Source of the DNA: Simmondsia chinensis
Lineage: Eukaryota > Streptophyta > Magnoliopsida > Caryophyllales > Simmondsiaceae
Length of the DNA: 64,000 nt
Reading direction: 5' to 3'
Assembly: GCA_018398585.1 (NCBI GenBank)
Contig: JAGTTD010000015.1
Location: 30,709,478 to 30,773,477 of the forward strand
Below the pieces are notes generated by a model. That model searched no databases. It saw nothing but the letters and a program-made list of their open reading frames with translations, and was not told the origin of the DNA. The position numbers were made by a program, and so were the translations under genes. Shown here in pieces: positions 1 to 11,743 of this stretch (its first letter is position 1; each line of letters opens with the position of its first letter).

Positions 1-3000
1 CTAATGAGTTCGCGAGCATCGGTGCTACCTCTCCGCTTCTTTGGTTGGCTCGGAAGTAAGTGCCTTATCCTGCTAATGCACTTGTAGGTAACACCTAAAA
101 TGCTAAAAATTCATACTTAGAAACATGATTTGGCGTTTCGAAGTTAGATTCACGATTCAAACGCATATCAAACTCAACGGAGACATGATTCAAACAATTG
201 TCGAATCATTTTGCTAGGAAATCTTATAGTTGATTTGAGCTAATTATATCACTTGATTCAAAGAGTGCTTGAATCATGTAGGATATGTTGTCAGTTTCCT
301 TATCTTATTCTTTGGAATACTCGATTTTCTTGGTTATTATTTAGTATTGACTTTGTTTTGATATGTTATGCTTTAATGGTTCAATTAATGGCATTTTACT
401 AATTTTTCTTCTATATCTAACATATAGCAGTATAAATAGTTCCTTTAGGCTCCCAACTTTAGAAACTTCTATGTCTTTCTACTCCCCGTTCCCACTTCCG
501 ATTCCGCTCTCGCTCCCACTTCCGCTTCGTGCAACTATGCGCTGATGTGCCTTGCGTTTGCTTTTGTGATTTGGGTCTGTCTATTTACAGGTCTAGTCAA
601 GGTTGTCAAAATGGGATTTTTCCTAGAACCTTTAGGTGATTTCAGAATCCAACTCATAGAATTTAATTGAAAATTGTAAGATTTTATAGAATGTATATTA
701 TAATTGTTTATGGTATTAAAATGTCTTACATAGTGCACATAATTATGGTATAAGACCTTAACTTACAAGGGTACATACTGTAATCAAATAAGCTGATGCA
801 TTATAATGTAACATAGATGTGTCATTCTTGACCTAAATGATAGTGAGGATTTTTTAGATGATGCGTTGCTAAGCAAGTTATGTATTATCTAATTTGCAGT
901 CATAACTTAAACTAAGCGTTATATTAGTAAATAAACACTGATTTAACTTCTTTTACTCCAGGTTAGAAAGTAAGCTTTTTTTTGTCTTTTTTTTTTTTTT
1001 GGGGGGGGGGGGGGTGGGGGGAAGTGGTATAAGCTCGTTCGAACACCAGGAGGACACTTATACGCCTGGTAGTGATGCAGTTTCTGGCGTCTGTTGGCCG
1101 CCTAGTGCTCCTAGGGTTGGATGGACACAATCCAGCGGATGGGAAGAGAGGAAGAGAGGAAGGGGCCGGCCTAAGAAGAGTAGGATGGGGACCCACCACT
1201 GCCCCGGTAAGGAGATGCGAACAACTTCATAATACAAACGGGAAGAGAGGACGAGGCCGGCCAAAGAAGTGTTGGAAGAATAGTTGGAAGAAGACAATTA
1301 GACAGGACCTCGCCTACCTCAACCTCAGTAAAGAGATGGCCCAACATAGAGCTCAGTTGAGGATTAGTATAGGAGTAGTAGAGGGGTAATTGATTTAGCG
1401 GGGTAAGTATAGGAGCATTGAGCGCTCGTCAGTTAGTTCTAGTACCACGAGGCTGCTTGTATGTTTGTTTGTGTACACGCAGGACCAGCATACGTTGGTT
1501 GCTTAGTGCTTGTAGGACTTATTACCTTGGGATGTAGTGCTATTCGCTCTCTCTCTCTGTCCTTCCCTTTCTCTATTGCCCTCTCTCTCTCTCTCTACTT
1601 TCCTTCTCTCGCTCCCCCTCTCTCCCTACGCTCTAGACGCTCATTTCTCTCCACTTTCTCTGCATGCTGTTTTGCTTTTACCTTTTACATTTACCTTCTA
1701 CGTTTTACCTCTTGCTCTGCCTACTATGCTTCTATGCCTCTATGATTCCATGCGATTCTATGCGTACATGCCTACTTACCTACCTACTTGTTTATTTGTT
1801 TACTTGCTTACGTGCTTACATGCTTACATGCATACATCATACATGCTTACTTGTTTAGTATGATCTCTATACTCTACATACTCTACATACTATTCACATG
1901 CTATTCATAACTATCAGCTATAACTATCAACTATCAAATATCAGGTTGGGGGTCCTCGAAAATAGTCTCTCGTCAGGGGCCCACCCTGATGGAGTAAGGC
2001 TACGTGCATCCTACCCCTCCCAGACCCTGCGAAAGCGGGAGCCATTGAGGCACTGGGATTGTGATTGTGAAGTGGTAAGAAAGTAAGCTTGCTTATAATA
2101 TATGCTTGAATATTTGTTTTTGAACATTTTATTTATATGCCTTGGTAGAATCGAGGTAAGATTAGTATATCGTAAAATCCTATCATGATCCTATCAGTTA
2201 GTTTTGTTCAATCTTAGTGGGTTCCAAAAATTTAAGAATCTAATTAAGATTGGGATTAATTGACAATATTTCGATTGTAGAGTCGTAAGATTCTAAGATA
2301 CATATTGGGATTTTCAACCACCATGCCCCCTAGTCCACTATTTAATTTATGCTTCCTTATCATATCATGTATCCTGTTAAGATTGTTTCGATGCCTTTTA
2401 GGTTTGCTATTTTATCTGGACCTACTATTCCTATCATTGGAGAGGGTGATGAGGAGGCGAACGATAGGTATCCTTCGTGCTCATACTTTTCATTGCTTAT
2501 GTTGCTCCTCTTTTACTTGTCTTTTTTTTCTCAAAAAAAAAAAAAGAATTACTGACCAATTTAAATAAACTTACAAATATTTGGGACCGGTGGAATAAAT
2601 AACTCGAATGATGACTGGTCAATTCATGCTTTTTGATCTTATCTTGTAGTGGTTCGAGTCCATTGACTACTTGGAAAAATTCTAGACTACCTAAAATCTA
2701 AGGGCCTGATTGATATCATTTTCTATTTACAGTTTTTGGTTTTTTAGAAACTAAAACGTAATTTGAAAGCATTTTTGCCCAGTTGCTGATTTATTGTTTT
2801 CAATATTTTTCCTAGTTTAAGTGAGAACTGAAATTAGAAACAAGAACCAAAAAAAAATAAATTCAAAGTCTAGTTTTTAATTTCTCAAAAACAAAATTAC
2901 AAACAAAAAGCAATACTAGCGTTGTTCACCTTTACATTTTTGCAAAGAGATTGTTAACTTGGGTTAGTAGAATTCGGATTTTTATGAAGAAACCTTTTTG

Positions 3001-6000
3001 TTTTTTTTTGGCAAGGTATGTTGAGCAACTTGTTGCCAGTGCCGAGGCTGCAGTAGAAGAAGTTATCCGACGTGGGGTAAGCTGCTTCACTTATCAATTT
3101 TTTTTTCTTGATTTTTGAGTATTTATCACCTAAGTGTTATAATGTTTTAATATATACAATAAGGTATCTTGCGGTTTTAAAATTTTATCACATAGGTATT
3201 CAAAACAAGAATCTTGTGAGTTTTTGTCGAAGTTTGACCAACTTTTATGGGAAAATGTTGGTATAGTATATGATTATAATTACATTTATGAGTCTGTTGG
3301 TGATTTCAGCAAAAAAAATTCAACAAATTATGGTAACAATTCACCAGAAAATCAATTCCCATTTTCATATTTTCCAACAAAAGAATATCATATTCCAAAT
3401 GGCTATATATTGTATTTTAGTAAAAAATTTTAGGAGAGGATATTTGATTGATGAATTTTTTAAACTTCAAGGTATTTGGGTGACGACCATCTTAAACCTT
3501 AGGTATATCATTGTACATATTGACTCATCCGAGTATTATGTGATAGAAGACTTGATGCTACCTAAGTGATGAATTTCCCCTTCATTTATTTATTTATTAA
3601 ATAACACAAGCACAAATTGCTTATTTGCAACATGTTTCGTAATGTCGTAACCTTTTAGGTGGCACACCCGAACAAAATTGCCGTTGGAGGTCACTCGTAT
3701 GGGGCGTTCATGACTGCAAACCTCTTGGCACACGCTCCTCATCTTTTTTGCTGCGGTGTCGCTCGTTCTGGAGCTTACAATAGGACTCTTACGCCTTTCG
3801 GGTTCCAGGTAAGTATGAATCGTATGATGACAACCTTTTCTAATTGCTAAGGGCCTGTTTGGTATGGTTTTCTAGTTCCAATTTTTAGTTTTTCGAAAAC
3901 AAAAGATTGTATTTGGGAAACGATTTTTTTTGGTTTTTGGTGTCTTTTTTCAATTTTATTCTAATTTGACTAAAAACTAACAGCGATAAAGCAAAAACCA
4001 GAAATAGCTTTTATAAAACCCGGTTTTTAGTTTTTTAAAAACTAAAAAGTGCAAATAAAAAGTGCTATTAAACGGGCGTTACGGGCTTATTTGGTGTCGT
4101 TTTCTGTTTTCACTCTTGATTCTTGCCAAAAAACCACTTATGGAACGACTTCTTCATATTTTTGATTTCTTGTGCAAGATTTGAAATCAGGGAACATGTT
4201 TTTACTTTCTCAAAGGTCAAGGCCTGAAAATGAAATACGATACCAAACAGTCCCTAATTTTGTGAACTTACCACGTCGTTTTTAGCGATTTATAACGTTG
4301 ATGGTGTCGTAGAACGAGGACAGGACGCTCTGGGAGGCGACGAATACGTATGTGGAGATGAGCCCGTTTATGGCAGCCAATAAAATCAAGAAACCCATTT
4401 TGCTTATACATGGAGAAGAAGACAACAATTCTGGCACCTTGACAATGCAGGTAGATGAGTATACATTCAAAATTTTCTTCTGAGCTTTGGACTAAGGCTG
4501 CATATGAGAGGAGTCGCGTCGAGCCAAGCCCAAGCTGGGGAGGCTTGAGGCTCAGCTTGTCAACATTTAGCTCTGTTTAGGCTTGACTCATAGCTCACAA
4601 AGCTTGGAAACTTCAAGCGTGAGCTCGGCTTGTCATGTGCTTGGGCTCAAATTAGCTCGGCTTGGTTGAGCTTGAACTTAGCTTGGCGAACTTGAACCTA
4701 AATTCGCTTCATTTAGGCTCACTTAAGCTTGACTTAGACTCGTTAATGCTAGTTTAGGCTCTGGCTTGGCTCAAATAAGATCTAGATTTTAATACAATAG
4801 GTCACTTGTTTAAGCTCGTGAGCCTACAAGCTTGAGTTTCGTAAGGCTCATGCTCGGCTCTTTTACTGCCCTACTTTGGACTACAAATGATTCACTGCGG
4901 TGATTTAAACTATTAAGTCAGCTGACAACCCATATTTGATTTTAGGGTTATTTAAGTGAAAGATCCATGTACTTTGTCTTTGTCTTAATTTAGTTCGTTA
5001 CTTTTATTCACGTCGGTTTAAAACTATGGTGAAATTAAATATTAATGATGTTTTTAGTGACCTGGTGATGTTAGATATAAGTGACATAAAACAACTCCAC
5101 ATGTTGACCCAATACCTGAGAGCCGACTGAAACATTACTTTTACTTTAGAACTAAATTAACATAATACAAATTGTACTGCGACACGAGGGACAAACTCCA
5201 AGGACATATAGCATAAATAAGACCGCCCATTAAAGTTGCGCCTTAAACCGCTTGGTCATCTCTCCTACATAAATCTTATTATGATCATATTTGTAAAATT
5301 TTGCAGTCGGACAGGTTCTTCAATGCACTAAAAGGTCACGGAGCTCAATGTCGGCTCGTCATTCTTCCTTACGAGAGTCATGGCTATGCAGCACGAGAAA
5401 GCATCATGCATGTTCTTTGGGAGAGTGACCGTTGGCTCCGGAAGTACTGCATTTCGAACAACTCTGACGTGAACACGGATCTCGATGCAGTTAAGCAAGA
5501 CGGTTCCGGGGCAAACGTGGTTGCGGATAGCAAAGTACCTTCCGGCAGTGGCGGTGGCGGCGGCGGCGGTGGCAGTGGCGGTTCGGAGATGGATGAAGAA
5601 GTAGAGCAGAGACTGTACTCTATTTGGAGATCATTCTTATGGTAACTTCTTCAAAACTTTCGTCACACAAATATGCAATTTTTTAAAATTAAAATTGATA
5701 GTTAAAAGGGGAGCATCCTAAGAGTAGTATCAAGATGGGTGACCTCCTGGGAAGTCCTCGTGTTGCACCCCTTAGGTTGGGGGTTTTCGGAAATAGCCTC
5801 CCTTAAGGTTACCTTGAAGGGGGAAGGCTGCGTACATCTACCCCCAGACCCTGCTTAGGCAGGAACCCTTGGGGCACTGGGAATGATGTTGTTTTTTTTT
5901 TTTTTGGGGGGGGGGGGGGGGGCATCCTATAGGGGTAAGACTGCATACATTTTACCTTTCTCAACCCCTACCTTGGCAAAAGCCTCTTTGAGGCACTACA

Positions 6001-6789
6001 CTGTTGTTGTAAAATTGGTAGTTAGAACTGTTGTATAAATTGAATAGCACGGATTATAAATTGGGAAAATATTGCTCACTTATTCTGAGGTTTGACCATT
6101 TATTACCTAAGTATCCTAGCATTTCGTTTAAAATTTTAATCACCCATGTACCCCAAAGTTTTAAAATTTTATCAATTAGGTATCGTTTTGCTGCATTTGA
6201 TAGATTTTCATTGGAAAATGCTAAAGTGAAATATGATTCCAGTAATATGTAAGTATCTCCCGTTAAGACTTTGATATTTTTTTGCAAAAGGTGCTCTATT
6301 TGGAGATCAATGTTATGGTAGTTTCTTTAGAAACTTATTGCTGCAATGTCTTGAGATTGGAGCATGTATCACCTATGTTTCAATATATGCAATGCGGTAT
6401 CACTAGGTTTAAAGATTTTATCGCTCAGGTCCTATGAAGTACAAATATTTTATCAGTTAGGTACTCTCTGCGAAGAGTTTGAGGATTTTCATTAGAAAAT
6501 GTTGACGTTGAGAATGATTCTGAGTAGTTTCTATCGCGACTTCTGGTGGTCAGATCATGATGGGTTTAAATTGGGTCAAGCACATGGCGTTGCGTTATTC
6601 ACTTGTATCTTACATCATCTTAACTTTCGTCATAGGACAAAATTACAAAATTATAAGCAAAATAACCAAATTAACACAGTGGATAAAGTATAGAAACCTT
6701 TAATATTAATAAACAATCGGTGAATATTTCTTGTTACGTTTATCGTATATGATTCTAATGCATACTAACATCTGGGTACCTTTTGTAGA
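1..6789 (+). CDS. GEP: Glutamyl endopeptidase, chloroplastic type (S9 prolyl-oligopeptidase family), 3' part
   Basis: Serine peptidase of the plant chloroplast glutamyl endopeptidase family, which cleaves after Glu in stromal proteins; only the C-terminal catalytic part lies in the window. Exons read from splice sites: 1-55, 2402-2467, 3016-3076, 3659-3808, 4313-4450, 5307-5641, and the last base of the stop at 6789; all phases agree. The reading runs NEFASIGATSPLLWLARK, FAILSGPTIPIIGEGDEEAN, then the nucleophile motif GGHSYGAF (Ser, exon at 3659), the acid in HGEEDNN (exon at 4313) and the His in YESHGY (exon at 5307), so the whole catalytic triad is present. A Gly/Ser-rich linker at 5548-5580 precedes an acidic tail. 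If the 5641 donor is used, the stop TGA forms across the splice junction (TG|A), giving an end in RSFL; unspliced reading adds only Trp before TAA at 5643. Upstream exons lie outside the window. Family assignment is firm; the last junction is inferred. Confidence 0.9.
1056..2085 (+). mobile_element. RTE-clade LINE, 5'-truncated 3' end
   Basis: Sits in the GEP intron 56-2401. Conceptual translation between about 1190 and 1388 gives the C-terminal RTE ORF signature (APVRRCEQLH, RGRGRPKK, IRQDLAYLNL, EMAQHRAQ), followed by a pyrimidine-rich 3' UTR with CT runs and CTTACATG-like repeats, then the tail block at 1940-2070 (gggtcctcgaaaatagtctc, cgcatacatc-like, gcgggagcc). The reading frame is broken around 1150-1220. 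A 20-bp G run precedes it at 1001-1020. Not a functional element. Confidence 0.75.
2690..2935. mobile_element. MITE family E (GGGCCTGTTTGGTAT-type foldback)
   Basis: Starts with gggcctgattgatatcattt and closes with an inverted version ending acaaaaagcaatactagc. The arms are A/T-rich and complementary (tttttagaaactaaaa versus tagtttttaatttctcaaaa). Related copies in this window are at 3846, 4080, 25325, 30850, 31380 and 63540. Located in a GEP intron. Confidence 0.55.
3150..3575. mobile_element. Foldback repeat family C ('tttatcacctaggtat' type)
   Basis: Carries the family marks: tatttatcacctaagtgtta near the left end, an internal segment with ggaaaatgttggtatag, and a reverse-complement right end (ggtatttgggtgacg, cctaagtgatgaatttccc). 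At least seven related copies occur in the window. No coding capacity; apparent ORFs here are repeat sequence. Lies within the GEP intron 3077-3658. Confidence 0.55.
3846..4260. mobile_element. Two adjacent MITE family E copies
   Basis: Copy one starts gggcctgtttggtatggttt (3850) and ends attaaacgggcgttac (about 4082). A second begins immediately with gggcttatttggtgtcgttt (4083) and ends ccaaacagtccctaat (about 4258). Both show A/T-rich complementary arms. They fill most of the GEP intron 3809-4312. Confidence 0.55.
4494..4870. mobile_element. MITE family G (gagctcgagcttg-rich, hAT-like)
   Basis: Dense in GAGCTTG/CAAGCTC and AGGCTCA words on both strands, forming an imperfect inverted repeat. 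The end ctcggctcttttactgcccta resembles the family end that in other copies reads ttttacacccct. Copies also at 26224, 27505, 33280, 58185 and 61118. Confidence 0.5.
4940..5230. mobile_element. Foldback repeat family B (diverged copy)
   Basis: Left end ttatttaagtgaaagatcca and gtactttgtctttgtc are mirrored at the right by gggacaaactccaaggacat and gcataaataag, the pattern of the 'gtcaatttagtccttgtac' foldback family that is better preserved at 52895, 57645 and 59333. No reading frame. Confidence 0.45.
5700..6012 (+). mobile_element. 5S-headed SINE, 5'-truncated, plus a second tail fragment
   Basis: From about 5718 the sequence reads the last part of a plant 5S rRNA (gagtagtatcaagatgggtg, acctcctgggaagtcc, tcgtgttgcaccc), then the tail (aggttgggggttttcgg, ggctgcgtacatctaccccc, cactgggaatg). 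A T run and G run (about 5891-5922) separate it from a second, more diverged tail at 5925-6012 (aagactgcatacattttacc). It interrupts the last GEP intron. Confidence 0.7.
6035..6480. mobile_element. Foldback family C copies flanking a duplicated GEP segment
   Basis: 6060-6250 and 6345-6480 carry the family C phrases (ttattacctaagtatcc, ttttatcaattaggtat, ttcattggaaaatgctaaag). Between them, 6290-6345 duplicates the end of the GEP exon at 5622-5680, including the GT donor; see findings. The stretch 6481-6788 shows nothing I recognise. Confidence 0.5.
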
Positions 6790-7150
6790 TTGATCACCAG
6801 GAGAGCATGATTCCTCAAGCGAAACCGATGGCGCGACATCGGTTACTTCCGACTACTATCTTGCATTGTGGACGCGTTGTTAATCGCCAATTTAGCTGAC
6901 TTGGCTTTCCGAGGAACGTGAGCTCAGATCTACCGTTGATCGTGTGCCATCTCGTCTGCTGCACGTGTTTGTCTCCGGGTTGAACAAAGCTCATTTGAGA
7001 GGGCAGACTATCTTGATGAAATAATTTGTATTTGTATCCAAGCAATTCCAATGCAAAAACTTGGAAATATAGCTATGTTAAATACTTGAACATTTTTATT
7101 ATTATATATATGTAATTTCTGCTGAATTATGAAATAAATTGAGCAAAATA
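6789..7150 (+). other. Terminal 3'-UTR exon of the GEP gene
   Basis: A good acceptor (CCTTTTGTAG) ends at 6788, and the following 350 bp is less AT-rich than its surroundings up to about 7070 and lacks repeat signatures. It supplies the final A of the GEP stop if the 5641 donor is used. AATAAA at 7133-7138 is a candidate polyadenylation signal. Inferred from splice signals only; no transcript evidence is available here. Confidence 0.5.
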
Positions 7151-8148
7151 TTTATTTCTGTGAAGGCTTCATTAAAATATAAATTATTCTGTAAGTGATG
7201 AAACTTGTCTGGCCTGTTTAGTTGAGCTCTTTTTTTTTTTCCCTGGAAAAAGGGATGTTGGAAAAAACGTGCTTTTATAACAGAAGTGTGTTTTTTTTGT
7301 TTTTCAGTAGAAACAGAAATATATAGTTTCTCCTTTAAAATATAAGCAGAAACTAATTGATAAAAATATACTTGTTGGAATCGCTTTTAACGAAAGTCCT
7401 TTGAAGAACAACGGTTTTTTCAAAGCTTAAAGAGGCTCAAGTTCTTTGTTATTTGGAGAGCTAACTATTTTCAACTGATCGCCTTTAGATTGTATCTCTG
7501 ACTACATAAAGTTTCAAAAGTTTGACTTGTAATGGCTTAGTTTTGGCCGCTTTTGTCTCGATTCTATTGACAGTTGTTTCTGTTAGAGTATTAAAACTAT
7601 GCTTGTAGATCTATCTAATAGTTTCCTATTTTATCACTTGCGTTCGTATAGAATTAATGATAAAAATGAGAGCTTGAACTCTAGACTTATACCGTAACAG
7701 ACTCACCCTTGTTAGAGTATGAAACAACTCTCGGATCTCATCAGTTGGTGTCTTGACATTATAACCTCCTTACCCATTAAAAAATTCGGGTGAATTACAT
7801 ATTAGTACTCCAACGTTCGACGGATTAATTTTTTAGTACACAAATTTTATAAAATAATTTTTTAATCCAAAAAGTTACACGTATATAATAAAATAGTCCA
7901 AACAATATTGGTAAAAAAAAAAAAAAACGGAGCCTATTTTACACTGTTATATACGGCTATTTGGGCTATTTTACTAAACACATGTAACTTTTTGGACTAA
8001 AAATTTATTTCAAAAAGTTTGTGGACTGAAAAATTAATACATCAAACCTCATGGTATTAATATGTAATTTATTCAAAAAAATTACAATACTCGTTTTTTC
8101 AAAAATCAATGAAATAGTCTATTGATTGGAAGAAAATAACGGTCAATT
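7151..8148. other. Intergenic between GEP and the membrane-protein gene, with a foldback at 7785-8068
   Basis: 7151-7780 is AT-rich with no gene signal. At 7785-8068 a palindromic element reads ggtgaattacatattagtac on the left and its near complement (ggtattaatatgtaatttat) on the right, with inner arms around caaaaagttacacg/gtaactttttgg. A second, broken copy is at 22600-23360. Confidence 0.45.
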
Positions 8149-9018
8149 TTAAACCTTATTTTCTTCACTTGATATGTAATTATGATCTTCATTCAGTTCA
8201 TCTACGACTCTCTTACATAACAAAGACATGCTGATTGACATAGCCACTTTAACAAGTCTAGCCACCCCGATCGTTACGACCAAATAATACAACCCGAACC
8301 CGATGAAATCTGCCACCCCAATCCGCATCAGCAAATCCCTTTTCATCTCGACTGTCACAACAAGTGACTCCACCTCCCCCTTCAATCTCCACCACCACAA
8401 ACCACCGTAACTGGCAGCCAGTACCACTCGTTCTGCCACCCGCTCTTCCCTAGCGAAGCCATATACAATGTCGTCCACGACTTGTCGAACGACGGTCCTT
8501 GACCAATGTAGCATTGCCTCATGTAACCCGACGAAAAAGACCAACTTGCTTATCATGCTCCTCTCTATACTCATTTCTCTCCCGTAAAACCCTGCCTTTA
8601 CGATAGCCTCCATTCCAAGCCAGGCACACACTTGCAACATGGCGAGGAACACCCACGCCACGCGTAGACACGGGTAGAACTCTGGCCCCGGTGTCTCACT
8701 AACAAGTGTGATCCGACTCGTTAGTACATGAACCAGAGTCAACAATATCACAACCACTACCAAAACATGAACCGGATTCGGGGTAGTGTTGAGAAAGATT
8801 GATAGGACCGCCGATTGTAGTCGGAAGCTTGTTGGAAAAGACAAGAGGTACTGAATGCAAGCGAGCCGAGCCAAGAGGAGGAAAGAAACAGGCAAGAGGA
8901 GGCTAAGGAGAGTAACACTCAGAAGATAAAATGGGTAAGAAACTATGGAAAAACAAGCCATTAAAGGCTCATTTTGATGAACAATATTGGGTTTTTTTTG
9001 CAATATTTTGCAACCCAT
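8149..9018 (-). CDS. Plant-specific multi-pass transmembrane protein, 289 aa
   Basis: One uninterrupted reading frame, ATG at 9018 to stop at 8149. The protein starts MGCKILQKKPNIVHQNEP and has strongly hydrophobic blocks at about residues 22-55 (PFYLLSVTLLSLLLPVSFLL), 82-103 (PVHVLVVVVILLTLVHVL), 118-140 (AWVFLAMLQVCAWLGM), a weaker one near 157-170, and 243-268 (GFGLYYLVVTIGVARLV), so four to five membrane passes. Charged loops carry FAREERVAERV and WWWRLKGEVESL. No catalytic motif is visible. It resembles the plant family annotated only as 'transmembrane protein' (At2g47360 in Arabidopsis, from memory); the neighbouring genes support that pairing. A Gly at position 2 and Cys at 3 could allow acylation (speculative). 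Function unknown. Confidence 0.85.
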   Translation of the reverse strand: MGCKILQKKPNIVHQNEPLMACFSIVSYPFYLLSVTLLSLLLPVSFLLLARLACIQYLLSFPTSFRLQSAVLSIFLNTTPNPVHVLVVVVILLTLVHVLTSRITLVSETPGPEFYPCLRVAWVFLAMLQVCAWLGMEAIVKAGFYGREMSIERSMISKLVFFVGLHEAMLHWSRTVVRQVVDDIVYGFAREERVAERVVLAASYGGLWWWRLKGEVESLVVTVEMKRDLLMRIGVADFIGFGLYYLVVTIGVARLVKVAMSISMSLLCKRVVDELNEDHNYISSEENKV

Positions 9019-9080
9019 TTGATCAAAAAATAAAAATATGAAAACTTTGGATATGCATAAAAAGGGATCATAATATAAAG

Positions 9081-9090
9081 TTTATATATG
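9081..9090 (-). promoter_or_regulatory. Candidate TATA box of the membrane-protein gene
   Basis: Minus strand CATATATAAA about 63-72 bp upstream of the ATG at 9018, a normal distance for a plant gene with a short leader. The area is AT-rich, so chance occurrence is possible. Confidence 0.4.
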
Positions 9091-9236
9091 ATGGGGTAAA
9101 AAATATAAAATATAAAATATAAATACAAAGTGGGTGTCACGATTATGATGATGAGTGAGTTAGGTGCCTGGACATTGCTTTCAATATATTTTCTAGGTGG
9201 ATTGATTTATTATTCTCTAAGTTTTTGTATATTACA

Positions 9237-9372
9237 AGTTGAAGGCCCTCGAAAACAGTCTTTCTTCACGGTAGCACTCTAAAAGGGGAAGGCTGCATAC
9301 ATTCACTTCCCACACCCTGTGTATGCGGGAGCCCTTGTGCCACTGGTACTGTTGTTATTGTTGTTGTTAAGT
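9237..9372 (+). mobile_element. SINE/LINE 3' tail block with TTG-rich end
   Basis: Reads gttgaaggccctcgaaaaca, ggaaggctgcatacattcac, gcgggagcccttgtgccact and ends in ttgttattgttgttgtt. No 5S head is present, so it may be a truncated RTE LINE or SINE. A C run (9391-9406) follows shortly after. Confidence 0.65.
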
Positions 9373-9529
9373 TTTTGGATACTGTGAGTTCCCCCCCCCC
9401 CCCCCCCTATAATTAGCAACAGAGTCACGATACATAACGGACAACTCGAACAAATAAGCCCTTAATCAACTCGTGCAGGGATGGGAATCAAAACAATAGA
9501 AAACAGAACAAACAGGAAAACAAGCAAAT

Positions 9530-10810
9530 ACTGTGAGTATTTATCAGTTAGATATCTTATGTTAAAATTTGATGAACTTTTGTAAGAATCTGATCAATTT
9601 TATACAAAAAATATTGGTATAATATACGATTATGATGATATACATGTAAGTCATGACAATGTTTTTATAAGAGATTCAGTAAATTGTGATAAAATATTCA
9701 ACGAATATTAATGTAAACTATTTAAATATATTGTCATAATTATGTGTTATTTTTGCATTTTTCGAAAAAATAAATTCTAACAATAATACTAATGTATTAC
9801 AAAAATTGTGTTCAATTTTTGCAATTTCCAATGAAAGTCTATCGAATTTCAACAAAAATTGTATCTGATTGATAAAGTTTTTTAAAACTTTAGAAAACCT
9901 AAGTGATAAAATATTTAGAACTTAAGATACCCCATTGTATATATATTAAAATATTAGATAATTTTCCTTTATTTTATTATTAGTTTGTTGATAGAATAAA
10001 TTATAAAAAAATTATTTATAATTATGGTAGTGGGTGTAGTGTGTTGTCCAACTCGTCCGAAGCATGGCAATTATATAGTATTATTTTATTAGTTTATAAA
10101 AATAATAAGTCAATATATTTTAATTAATTTATATTTTTAATATATTATTGAATATATAAATTAAATACTGAAATGGATAAGAACTGGTGCCTCTTGTAAT
10201 TAAATTATGCTTAATCATTTTTTTCTAAATTAATCATCATCTAACTAACTGTAAATAATAATCAGTAGGAAAATTATCATTTAAGCACTCTAAATTTTGA
10301 CTATTTATCACCTAATTACCTTAAAATTTCAATATATATATCGAATACGATACCTTGAGGTTTAAACATTTTATCATTTAGGTATCTTGAAGTTTTTAAA
10401 TTTTATCAATCGGGTAGCATTGCCGAGATTTGATAAATTTTGGATCAAAAAAGCTAAAATAAACATGATTCAAACTATATATTGATATCTTCATTAAAAT
10501 TTAATGATTTTATGCCAAAAGGTGCCAACGTAACACATGATTTCAGCAATATTTAGGCAGTTAAATCAACATTCATTGAATATTTTATCGTAATTAATTG
10601 GATTTTTCTTAAAAATATTGGCATGACAAATATCATTGTAATTATGTAGGTCATTAATATTTTATGTATAAAATTGATCAGATTCTTATAAAAATTAATC
10701 AAATTCGAGTATAGGGTATCCAGGTGATAAAATATTCAAACTTTAAGGTATCTCATTTTATGTATTTAAATGTCAGAATACCTAAGTAATAAATGGTTAA
10801 ACCTCATACT
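9530..10810. mobile_element. Foldback family C copies (9530-9960 and 10270-10810)
   Basis: Both segments show gtatttatcagttagatat/tatttatcacctaattacc ends and complementary right ends (cctaagtgataaaatattt, acctaagtaataaatggtta). Each has an internal ggtataatatacgattat-like stretch. 9961-10269 is plain AT-rich DNA. Confidence 0.5.
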
Positions 10811-11733
10811 TTCCCTAATCAGCATTAGATAGATATATTATAATTTAATATTTTTCTATGAACAAATAATTTCTAATTTATTATAGATATAAAAATTGAA
10901 TACTAGAATGGGAATATTTAACAATTTCTTATCGTTTAAGACCAAACTCTTCTCAGTTAAAGTATTCTCAAATCAGTTTTTCCCCCTAAAATTATCAAAC
11001 TGGACAAAATAAAATCATTAGTGACAAAGTCATAACATAAAATAGACAGCTCGTATAAACAAGAGCCGACTAAGTCAAATATAAAAGCGGGGATCAAAAC
11101 AAAGACCAAAACTGTATGACAGACTAAGAAAACAAGACAACTACATGTAAAAACTAACAGGAACTACATGACTATAACCATCACTGAAGAGTTTGGAACA
11201 AGAGCGGGGAAATGAGCCAATGTACCAAAACTAGGAATGAGATCGGTTGACAGGGAATCGAGTCAACTAATACCTTAATCCAACATTCCAATATGTTCAA
11301 ACGCAACCGATTTATCACCATCAAAACTCAATCAAAGCTTTTGGAATGTCACTAATAATAATAAAAATTTAATATTTCTGAATTAGTCTTGAAAATTTAC
11401 ATATTATTTGGAGTTCGATCCCATGTTTAGTCTCTGTTTATTCTAAAATAAATATTGTAATTAATTTTTTGAGGAAGAAATTGTTGAATTTTATACAGTC
11501 TTTAGATTCAACCCACGGAGTTAACATACATGTATAAACCTTCACCCATCAAATTAAACTTTTCGACAGTACAACTGTAAATTAAAAAATATTACATTGT
11601 CTAAACTTTCTTAACAAGAAATTTAGAAAAACATATTCCCCCTAATTATTGTATTCAGAATTCTTTTTTAATAATAATGGTGGTTGAGGAGGGTAATTAG
11701 TCTATTCATAATTGGTTAAGGTAGGTTTATGAT
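10811..11733. other. Intergenic, nothing recognised
   Basis: AT-rich sequence with no long reading frame, splice pattern or repeat end that I can identify. 11040-11290 is slightly less AT-rich with short purine-rich runs but has no open frame. Confidence 0.4.
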
Positions 11734-11743
11734 AGTATGGAAT

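Noticed and set aside
1461..1863. Overlapping Ser/Leu-rich plus-strand frames
   Set aside because: They are the CT-rich 3' UTR of an RTE LINE.
5646..8148. A COX5C-like small gene between GEP and the membrane protein, expected from Arabidopsis order
   Set aside because: I looked for its small conserved protein on both strands and found nothing similar; the interval holds only a 3' UTR exon and repeats.
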